DNA of 64,000 nt from Variovorax sp. SG517 (GTDB lineage Bacteria; Pseudomonadota; Gammaproteobacteria; Burkholderiales; Burkholderiaceae_C). Made by a program: the position numbers and the translations under genes. Under the pieces are notes generated by a model. It made no database searches. It saw only the letters and a list, made by a program, of their open reading frames with translations, and was not told the DNA's origin. Of this stretch, positions 17,148 to 25,100 are shown one piece after another; position 1 is the first letter of the stretch, and each line of letters opens with the position of its first letter. The DNA lies in contig NZ_JABMJG010000001.1 in NCBI RefSeq assembly GCF_013376045.1, forward strand, positions 744,001-808,000, written 5' to 3'.

Positions 17148-18386
17148 CTACGCGACGGCCGCGCAGGTGTCGATGAAGCGCTGCGACTCGGTCGCGTCCG
17201 CGAACCACGGGAAGAAGGTGCGCGGATCGTCGAAGCCGTTGGCGAATGCGCTGGCCAGCGGCGGCATCGCGCCCGCGGCGCCGAGCAGGTTGAGCACGTG
17301 TGGCGGCGGCGGAGCGAGCAGCATGTTGGTCCACTGCGTGACCCACTGCGCGTAGCCGAACCAGTAGCGGTCGAAGGTCTGCTGCATCCAGGCCGCATCG
17401 GCAGGGCCGTCGCCGCGCGCGAGGATGCTCTTGAGATACGTGTCGGCGCACTTGGCCGCGTTGTTGGAGCCCTGCCCGGTTATCGGATCGTTGAGCACCA
17501 CCACGTCGGCCAGGCCCAGCACCTTGCGCCCCGATGGCAGCGTCGCCACCGGCTTGCGCACCGTGGGCGCGAAGCGGCCGGCGAGGATGCCGTTGTCGTC
17601 GGTCAGCTCGATGTCGCGGCAGCGCTCGGCTTCCCACGGCGTGAAGGTGTCGACGATCCACTTGCTGCGCGCCAGATGCTCCTCGGGCGTCTTCACCTCG
17701 GCCCAGCAGTCCATCGGGCCTCCAGGCACGCCTTCGAACACCATGATCTCGCACGGCCCCGTGGTGGTCAGCGCCGGGAACACGAAGTACTCGCCGACGC
17801 CCGGAATCAGGTTGAAGCACACGGCCGAGTGCGGCTCGCGAGGCTTCATGCCCTTCACGTAAGTCAGTGCGAGCGCGCGCTGCGGCTTGTCGTAGGTGGA
17901 CTTGTGGGCGTCGCGCTCGAAAAGCTTGGAGATCTCGCCCTTGCCGCTGGCCACCAGCGTGAGGTCGTGGGTCTGCGTGCAGGTCTCGAGCTCGTCGATG
18001 CCCGCGTCCTTGAAGACGAGCTCGCCGCCCTTCTTCCTGAACTCGTCCATCCACGCCGGGATCTTCACGCGCTGGTCGACCGACTGCGCGCTCGAATTGA
18101 GCCGCGCGACCCAATCGATGGCCTTCGCGCCCTTCTGCTCGGGGTGAGGCACGGCCAGGCCGATGCCGTCCACCGTGGGGCATTCGTTCGCCCAATGATC
18201 GAGCCCCAGGTCGCGTTCGATCTGCAGCGATGTGTGGAACATGCACTGGCTCGACATGACCTTGCCCTGGCGGATGTCCTCTCCCGTGCGGTTGCTGAAC
18301 ATCGTGACCTCGTAGCCCGCGGCAAGCAGGCCGAGTCCCAGTTGCAGGCCCGACTGGCCTGCGCCGACGATGGCGATTCGCTTCAT
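17148..18386 (-). CDS. styA1: Styrene-monooxygenase-type FAD oxygenase (StyA1-like)
   Basis: This 412-residue FAD-dependent oxygenase without a reductase domain has a Rossmann motif IAIVGAGQSGLQLGLGL at the N-terminus and LNDPITGQGSNNAAK in the FAD pocket. An AAGGAG ribosome-binding site precedes the start at 18386. The pair of this free oxygenase and a fused oxygenase-reductase directly downstream is the StyA1/StyA2B arrangement. In that arrangement the fused partner is thought to supply reduced flavin to the more active free oxygenase. I recall that the Variovorax pair prefers aryl-alkyl sulfides and indole over styrene. It follows the SDR gene by 33 bp. Confidence 0.92.
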   Translation of the reverse strand: MKRIAIVGAGQSGLQLGLGLLAAGYEVTMFSNRTGEDIRQGKVMSSQCMFHTSLQIERDLGLDHWANECPTVDGIGLAVPHPEQKGAKAIDWVARLNSSAQSVDQRVKIPAWMDEFRKKGGELVFKDAGIDELETCTQTHDLTLVASGKGEISKLFERDAHKSTYDKPQRALALTYVKGMKPREPHSAVCFNLIPGVGEYFVFPALTTTGPCEIMVFEGVPGGPMDCWAEVKTPEEHLARSKWIVDTFTPWEAERCRDIELTDDNGILAGRFAPTVRKPVATLPSGRKVLGLADVVVLNDPITGQGSNNAAKCADTYLKSILARGDGPADAAWMQQTFDRYWFGYAQWVTQWTNMLLAPPPPHVLNLLGAAGAMPPLASAFANGFDDPRTFFPWFADATESQRFIDTCAAVA

Positions 18387-18419
18387 TTGCTGCTCCTTCG
18401 ATGCTCCGGCTGGAGCGGT

Positions 18420-19211
18420 TCAGTCCATCAATTTGGGAATGGCGGGAACGGCCTGCTCGGGGCCCATGGCGGAGTAGCCGCCGTCCACCGCGTAGTCGGC
18501 GCCGGTCACGAAGCTGGCGTGATCGGAACACAGGAACAGCACCACCTGCGCCACTTCGTCGGGGTCGCCGACTCGGCCGAGCAGGTGGAAAGGCGCGGCC
18601 ACGCGGTCGGTCTTGGCGCGGTCGCCGTTGGTGAGCTGGTTCATCACGGCCGACCAGGTCCAGCCCGGCGACACGCTGTTCACGCGGATGCGGTCGGGCG
18701 CGAGGTCCATCGCCATGTTGCGGGTGAGCTGCGCCATCGCGGCCTTGCTCACCGGATAGAGCCAGCGGCCCGTCTGCGCCACGCTCGACGAGATGCTCGT
18801 GAAGTTGACCACCGCCCCGCCGCCGGCCGCCACCATGTGCGGGTGCACGGCCTGCAGCATGGCCACGGCGCTGGCCACGTTCACGTTGAACGAGGTGAGC
18901 CAGTCGGCGCGCGGCGACTTGAAGCCGTCGTCCACGTACGAGCACGCCAGGTTGACGAGGAAGTGCACCCCGCCGTGATGCTCGGCCGCCTGCGCCACGC
19001 AGGCCTTCACCTGCGCGTCGTCGGTGATGTCGGTGCGCACGAAGCGCACGCCGGCGCCCAGCGAATCGGCCAGCGGCTGGCCGTTGGCGGCATCGATGTC
19101 GGCGATGACGACCTTCACGCCGGCCGCGTGCAGCGCACGCACCACGGCGGCGCCTATCAGCGTGGAACCTCCGGTGACGATGGCGCTCCTGCCTTCGAGT
19201 CCCTTGAACAT
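18420..19211 (-). CDS. Short-chain dehydrogenase/reductase
   Basis: This 263-residue SDR has a nucleotide loop TGGSTLIG, the Asp of IADIDA suggesting NAD(H) preference, Ser in NFTSISSS and the catalytic YPVSK. The start at 19211 has a GAGGAGAG ribosome-binding site. It is the first gene of the SDR-StyA1-StyA2B-hydrolase operon and is divergent from an AraC gene. Its likely job is to dehydrogenate the dihydrodiol or hydroxylated product made by the flavin oxygenases, as the SDR of indole-oxidation clusters does. Substrate not proven. Confidence 0.9.
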   Translation of the reverse strand: MFKGLEGRSAIVTGGSTLIGAAVVRALHAAGVKVVIADIDAANGQPLADSLGAGVRFVRTDITDDAQVKACVAQAAEHHGGVHFLVNLACSYVDDGFKSPRADWLTSFNVNVASAVAMLQAVHPHMVAAGGGAVVNFTSISSSVAQTGRWLYPVSKAAMAQLTRNMAMDLAPDRIRVNSVSPGWTWSAVMNQLTNGDRAKTDRVAAPFHLLGRVGDPDEVAQVVLFLCSDHASFVTGADYAVDGGYSAMGPEQAVPAIPKLMD

Positions 19212-19431
19212 GACGCTTGCTCTCCTCGGTTGATCGAACATCGGGCACAGGCCGGGCGGCCTGTGGAGCGAACGTTATGGCGGGGAGGGGCCGCGGCGGA
19301 TCCCGCAAACGCAGGCCGTGTCCCTGGCGCGCAGTTTTCTGGCCCCGGGGAGCGCTCCGGGGAAGGCCCCGGGGGGCCGGGACGGTCCGAATTGTGGGCA
19401 GGAGCGGTTTTTGCTACGGTGCCTTCGCCCC

Positions 19432-20445
19432 ATGGAAACCGCCGCGAACCCACAGCTGCCGCTGCAGCGCTACCGGCTCTTCGAGAGCCACGACGTGGAC
19501 GAAGCCCGCGAAAGCGTGGCACGCGTGTTCTGCCCGCACGGCCTGGTCACCCTGCGCCCCCGCGCCGACCTCGACGCCTGCCACCACAGCGCGCGGCTGC
19601 ACCGGGACGTGAGCCTCAACTACGTGCAGTACGGCCCCGGCGTGCAGATCGACCCCGGCTACCTGCAGGACTTCTTCCTGTTGCAGATTCCGTTGCGCGG
19701 CGGCGCCGAAATCCGCTGCGGCGCGCAGCAGGTGGAGGCCACGCCCCGCCTCGCGTCGCTGCCCTCGCCCACCGAGCTGCTGTCGATGCGCTGGGCCGAC
19801 GACAGCCCGCACCTGATCGTGCGGCTGGCGCGCCCCGCCCTGCTCTCACGGCTCGAATCGCTGCTGCAGGCGCCCGTCAGGCAGCACCTGGTGTTCGACC
19901 TCGGCGTGCCGCTGGACAACCCCGCGCTCGCGCCGCTGGTGCATTTCATCGACTACCTGCGGCTCACGCTCGACGCCGGCAACGCCCTGCAGTCCGGCAG
20001 CCCGCTGGCCGAGCACGCCGAGGCGTACCTGATGGCCAGCCTGCTGATGTCGGCCGGACACAACCACTCCCGCGCCCTCGCCGGCGACACCCAGCGGCGC
20101 AGCCTGCTGCCGCGCGTGGTCCGCAGGGCGCAGGAGTACATGGAAGCGCACGCCGACCAGCCGCTGTCGCTGGCCGACGTCTGCCGCGAGGTCGGCTGCA
20201 GCGCGCGAGCCCTGCAGCTGGCGTTCCGCCAGCATGCGGGACAGGGTCCGATGGAGTTCCTGCGCGAGACCCGGCTCGAGAAGGTGCGCTCCGAACTGCG
20301 GGCGTCGGCCGGGGCCAGCGGAGCCGGCGTGCGCGAAGTGGCGCAGAAGTACGGCTTTCTTCATCTGGGGCATTTCGCGGCGCAGTACCGTGCGCGCTTC
20401 GGGGAGCGGCCTTCCGAGACGCTGGCGGAAGAACGCCGAGGCTGA
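19432..20445 (+). CDS. AraC-family regulator of the flavin-oxygenase operon
   Basis: This 337-residue protein has an N-terminal cupin-like AraC_binding_2 domain (HDVDEARESVARVFCPH start, PGYLQDFFLLQIPLRGGAEI) and a C-terminal double HTH (LSLADVCREVGCSARALQLAF and VREVAQKYGFLHLGHFAAQY). It is divergent from the SDR-StyA1-StyA2B operon over a 220-bp promoter region, so it is very probably that operon's activator. An AraC regulator also accompanies the indole (iif-type) clusters I recall. ATG 19432 was chosen because homology begins there, although its ribosome-binding site is weak. Confidence 0.85.
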   Translation: METAANPQLPLQRYRLFESHDVDEARESVARVFCPHGLVTLRPRADLDACHHSARLHRDVSLNYVQYGPGVQIDPGYLQDFFLLQIPLRGGAEIRCGAQQVEATPRLASLPSPTELLSMRWADDSPHLIVRLARPALLSRLESLLQAPVRQHLVFDLGVPLDNPALAPLVHFIDYLRLTLDAGNALQSGSPLAEHAEAYLMASLLMSAGHNHSRALAGDTQRRSLLPRVVRRAQEYMEAHADQPLSLADVCREVGCSARALQLAFRQHAGQGPMEFLRETRLEKVRSELRASAGASGAGVREVAQKYGFLHLGHFAAQYRARFGERPSETLAEERRG

Positions 20446-20508
20446 CTCGCGGCCGCGCTCGCTGCCCGTTCGAAGCGCCGGGCGCGAGGGCCGGAACCAC
20501 TCAAGACA

Positions 20509-21165
20509 CTACGCAAAATCGGTAGCGACGAAATCCTCGGCCACATGCACGCCGTCTTCGTCGCGACGCACGAGGCCGCGGCTTTCCATGGCGCGCATGA
20601 TCTTGTTGACCATCTCCCGGGACAGTCCCGAGTACGAGGCGATCACCGACTGCGTGATGCGCTTGTCGTACCCGTCCGGGCCTATGGGTGCGAGGCGGGT
20701 GAGCTCGTGCAGCACGCGCAGCACCAGGTCTTCGGCGGGCAGCACGGAGATGCGGCGGAACTGGTCGCGCAGCACGTTCATGCGCTTCATCGTGAGCCCG
20801 AGCAGGCCCAGCGCCACTTCGGGACGGCGCACGCAGAGGCCGCGCATCTTCGCGATGGGCACGACGAACACGGACGAAGGCAATGTGGCGATCAAGGTCT
20901 GCTTCGTCCGGTAGCTGTCTTCCCTGATCGAGAGATCGAAGAAGAAGTCGTTCGGGCCGATGAGCTCGGTCGTCATCTCGCTGCCTTCGGCATGGCCCGG
21001 CGTGACCACGCGCAGCAGGCCGCTCGCCACGCAATAGATCTGGTCGGTGGTATCGCCGGCTGCCAGCAGGACCTCGTTGCGCTTGTAGGAACGGGGCCGG
21101 CTGCATTCGGCGAGCGCCTCACGTTCCGCTGGCGGAAGTCCCGCCATCAGGGGATGCAGATACAT
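20509..21165 (-). CDS. Crp/Fnr-family regulator, copy 1
   Basis: This 218-residue protein has a cyclic-nucleotide-binding-like beta-barrel (YKRNEVLLAAGDTTDQIYCVASGLLRVV), a long dimer helix and a C-terminal winged HTH with ITQSVIASYSGLSREMVNKIMRAME. The phosphate-binding-cassette residues of true cAMP binders are not apparent, and there is no N-terminal Cys cluster, so neither cAMP nor an Fe-S cluster is an obvious signal. It is a close paralogue of the next gene upstream on the same strand (53 bp apart). Confidence 0.85.
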   Translation of the reverse strand: MYLHPLMAGLPPAEREALAECSRPRSYKRNEVLLAAGDTTDQIYCVASGLLRVVTPGHAEGSEMTTELIGPNDFFFDLSIREDSYRTKQTLIATLPSSVFVVPIAKMRGLCVRRPEVALGLLGLTMKRMNVLRDQFRRISVLPAEDLVLRVLHELTRLAPIGPDGYDKRITQSVIASYSGLSREMVNKIMRAMESRGLVRRDEDGVHVAEDFVATDFA

Positions 21166-21218
21166 CACCGCATGATGCGCATCCGTGCCCGCCGGCGAAA
21201 CCCATGAACATGGGGGGC

Positions 21219-22004
21219 TCAGTCGCTTCCGGAGTCGCTCGCCCTGCGCATGCGCAGCGAATCGAGCGGCTGCGGCGGCAGCAGCGGAGCGTCCTGCTGC
21301 TGCGCCGGCTCGCCTGAAAGGCCCGGCTCGGCGGGTCGCAGCTCGCCGAAGTCGGTGGCGGCGAAGTCGGGCGACACGTGCACGCCGTCTTCGTCCCTGC
21401 GGACCAGGCCGCGGTTCTCCATCGCGCGCATGGTCTTGTTGACCACTTCGCGCGAAAGGCCCGAGTAGGAGGCGATCACCGATTGGGTGATGCGCTTGTC
21501 GTATCCGCCCGCGCTCGCCGGCGCGAGCAGCGTGAGCTGGTGCAGCACGCGGCTCACCAGGTCTTCGGCCGACAGCGCCGAGATGCGGCGCAGCTGGCCC
21601 CTGACCACGGCCATGCGCTTCATCGCGAGCCCGAGCAGGCCGATGGCCACCTCCGGATGCGCGGCGCACAGGCGCCGCATGGCGGCCACGGGCACCAGGT
21701 AGACGGCCGAGGGCAGCGCCGCGATCAGCGTCTGCGTGGCCTGGTAGCCGTCCTGCGCAAGGGACGGTCCCATGAAGAAATCGTCCCGCCGGATGAAGTC
21801 GGTCGTGACGTCGGTGTCTTGCGCGCTGCCCTTGCCGTGGACGACCACGCGCAGCAGGCCGCTGGCCACGCAATAGATCCGGTCGGTCCGGCTATCGGCG
21901 GCGAGCACCGTCTCGTTGCGCCTGAAGGAACGCAGCTCGCAGCTCTGGACGAGCGCCTCGCGCTCGGCCGGAGGCACATTGGCAATGAGGGGATGCAGGT
22001 ACAT
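21219..22004 (-). CDS. Crp/Fnr-family regulator, copy 2 with C-terminal extension
   Basis: This 261-residue paralogue of copy 1 shares MYLHPL at the start, RSFRRNETVLAADSRTDRIY in the barrel and ITQSVIASYSGLSREVVNKT in the recognition region. It carries about 40 extra C-terminal residues rich in Pro, Gln and Arg that copy 1 lacks. It lies just downstream of the terminator of the hfa-like operon. Tandem duplication with divergence suggests two regulators of overlapping targets. Confidence 0.85.
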   Translation of the reverse strand: MYLHPLIANVPPAEREALVQSCELRSFRRNETVLAADSRTDRIYCVASGLLRVVVHGKGSAQDTDVTTDFIRRDDFFMGPSLAQDGYQATQTLIAALPSAVYLVPVAAMRRLCAAHPEVAIGLLGLAMKRMAVVRGQLRRISALSAEDLVSRVLHQLTLLAPASAGGYDKRITQSVIASYSGLSREVVNKTMRAMENRGLVRRDEDGVHVSPDFAATDFGELRPAEPGLSGEPAQQQDAPLLPPQPLDSLRMRRASDSGSD

Positions 22005-22050
22005 GGCTCGTGAACAACCGGCCGTGCAGCCATGCACGCCGCGCCGGAGG

Positions 22051-22087
22051 AAAAAGCCCCGGCGGGCGCACTGGCGCTCGCCGGGGC
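22051..22087 (-). terminator. Intrinsic terminator of hfa-like operon
   Basis: On the minus strand a GC-rich stem (GCCCCGGCG pairing with CGCCGGGGC) is followed by TTTTTCC. It lies 16 bp after the stop of the giant repeat protein, so it ends the minus-strand operon. Confidence 0.75.
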
Positions 22088-22103
22088 ATGGATGGCGCGC
22101 CGC

Positions 22104-25100
22104 TCAGCGCGCCGAGGCGATGGTCGACACGGCGGAGTTGCCCACCGCGGTCGCCGTCACCTGGTTGCCGGCCGCGCGCAGCGTGCTGCCGGTGGTGGCG
22201 CCGGTGATGCCCGTGCCGTAGTTCACGCCGGTCGCCGTCGCGACGATGGCGCCGCTGTTGGTCTGGTAGTTCGCCACCGCCACGGTCGGGCGGTTCGCCA
22301 CCGTGGCCGCGACGGTCACGGCGTTGGTCGCCGTGTTGCCGTAGGCCTGCGCCGCGACGGTGTTGTCCGTCAGCGCGGCGGTGCCGTTCGTCAGGCCGGC
22401 AGCGGTGCCCCCGGTCACGCCGTTGAGCGCGACCTGGTACGCGCCCGTGGCGCTGGCCGACACGCTGCCGCTGTTGCTCTGCGTGTTGAGCAATGCTGCC
22501 GTGGCCTGCGTGACGCCGCCCGAGGTGCTGCCCGCGACCGGCGCCGCAGCGGCATAGCCGCTGCCCGCCGACACGTTCAGCACGTTGGTGGCCGCGTTGC
22601 CGCGTGCCAGCGCCGTGGTGCTGTTGCCGTCGACCGTGATGCCGCTGTTCAGAGCCGCCGGCGTGGCCGGGCTGGTGCCTTCGAGCTTGAACGTGGCCGA
22701 GGTCGAGGCGCTGGCCGTCACGGCCGCGCTGCTGAGCTGCAGGTTGTTCAGGCCCGCGCTCGCGCCCTGTGCCGCGGTGCCGTTGAGCGCCACGCTGTTG
22801 TCGGCACGGTTGGCCGAGGCTTCGGCGGTCGTGCTGTTGCCGCTGATCGTCGCGGTGCTGTTGACCAGGCCCGTCGTGGCCGAGGCCGTCTGGTCCTGGT
22901 TGTACAGGCGCGTGGTGGCGGTGCTGCTCACCGAGGTGGACGCGAACTGTGCGTTGTTCAGCATGTGGTCGCCGGTGGCCGAGCCGGACACCAGCATCGC
23001 GTTGCTCGTGGCGCCGGCAGGCGTCAGGTTGGAGGCCTTCACGCTCAGGGTGTTGGTCACGTCGTTGATCACGCCCAGCGAGGTGTTCTTGTTGCGCGAC
23101 AGGTCCACCGACGATGCCGAGACCGCGCCCGGCGCGTACAGATCGAGATCCGAGGCCGCCGAGACGGCCGCGTTGCCCGACTGCGCCGACGCCAGCGCCG
23201 AGGTGCTCGCGACGTTGGTGCCGCTCAGGCTCAGGCTGTTGGCCGCAGTGTTCGCCACGGCGGTGCCGCGCTGGCTGTTGTCGGAAACGCTCAGCGCGGA
23301 GCCCGAGATGGCTGCGCCCGCGGCAGCGTCGACGGCGAAGGTGCCGTAGACGCTGGTCGACAGCGCCTGCCCGCCCGTGACCTGCTGCACATTCGACACC
23401 GTGTGGTCGGCCAGCGCACCGGTGGTTCCGCCGGCCAGGCCACTCGCGCTGGCCGTGGTCGCGCCGCCCGAGGCGATGGTGTTGCCGGTGACCGAGGCGC
23501 TGTTGGTGGCGCTGTTGCCGGTGACGGCGGCGCTGCTGCCGTTGCCTGTCACGGCGAGCTGCGAGCCGGTGACGTTGCCGGCCACGGCCACGCTCACGCC
23601 GCCGCGGTTCGCAATCGCGGCCACGGCCGGCGTGCCCGGGATGGTGGCGTCGAACGGCACCGCGGAGCCGGTCTGCAGCTGGCTGTAGGTCGCGACCGAG
23701 ACCGGGCCCAGGATGGACGCGGGCGCGGTCAGCATGCCGGCCGTGTTGCCGCTGCCGGCGCTCCAGCCGTTGGCGGTCAGGTAGTTGATCTGGGCCTGCG
23801 TGAGGCTGGCGATCTGCACGCCCAGTTCGCCGCTGGTGATCGTCGTGGTGTTGCCGACGGTGTTGCCGCCGAGCACGTCGGTGTCGATCACGTGCGCGCT
23901 GTAGCTGAAGGGCGCCGAGGGCGACGCGGGCGTGCCCGGCGTTCCGGCCTGGCCCGCCAGTGCCTCGATGGCCGCGCTGGTCGTCTGCACGTTCTGCACC
24001 GCGCTGGAGGTCGACAGGCTGTTGCCCGCGAGCGTCAGGCCGTTGGCGGCGCTGTTGCTCGTGGCTGCGGCGCTGGCGCTGTTGCCGTTCGACACCACGC
24101 TGGAGCCGGTGACGTCGCCACCGATCTGCGTGCGGATCTGCGAGGCGCCCACGCCCTGGACGGAGCCGTCGCGCAGCGAGGCGCTCAGGCTGCCCGAACC
24201 GTTCTGCACGCTCTGCACGCTGAAGGCCGCATCGGTCGTCGCGTTGATGCCGACGGCCACGGCGCGCGGCTGTTCGGTGACGGTGGCCAGCGTGTTGCCC
24301 GACACGTCGAGGGTGTTGCCGCTCGCGCGGTTGCCGTAGGCCAGGGCCTGCAGCTGGTTGCCGGAGGTCGCGACCGTCGATGCCACGAGGTTGTCCTCGA
24401 TCGCCGTGGAGACCACGTTGCCGCCCGGCACCGATGCGGTGATGGCCGAGCCGTTCACGTTCTGCACGCTGGTCACGTTGCCCACCGATGCCGCACCGGC
24501 CACCGTGGCGCCGGTGCCCAGCGCCAGCTTGGCGGCGTTGGAGGCATCGTTGCCGTAGGCGGCGCCGACGAAGGCATTGCCCTGGTTCGAGACGGTGCTG
24601 CGGGTGACGTTGCCTTCGATCAGCACCGTCTGCGCGCCGACCGGCCCGACACCGCGGCCGTCCGCCACTGCCGAGACGTCACCGGACACTGACTGGTTGC
24701 TCAGCACGCCGTAGGCGGCATTGACGCTGGCCGTGCCGGCCGCGGGCGTCGCTACCGAGGCGGGTGTCTCCGACAGCGGAACACTCGCGCTGTTGGCCGA
24801 CACGTTCAGGCTGCTCGCGCCCGAGTTGCCGTACGCCACCGCGCGCTGCAGGTTGTTCGTCAGCGCGACGGCGCTGTCGGTGGTGTGGGTGCCGAGGTAG
24901 GCGCCCGCCACCGAGCCCGCCAGGACCGCGTTGACCGGCGAGTTCTGGTCCACGACCTGCACGCTCGCCACGCCTGCGCCCGAGCCGACGGTGGTGCCGG
25001 TCAGCGACAGCGCGTTGTTCGCGCCGTTGCTCACCGCCACGGCTTCCTGCGTGTTGCTGCCCACGGTGAAGCTGCTGCCGTGGATGGTGTCGCCGCCGGT

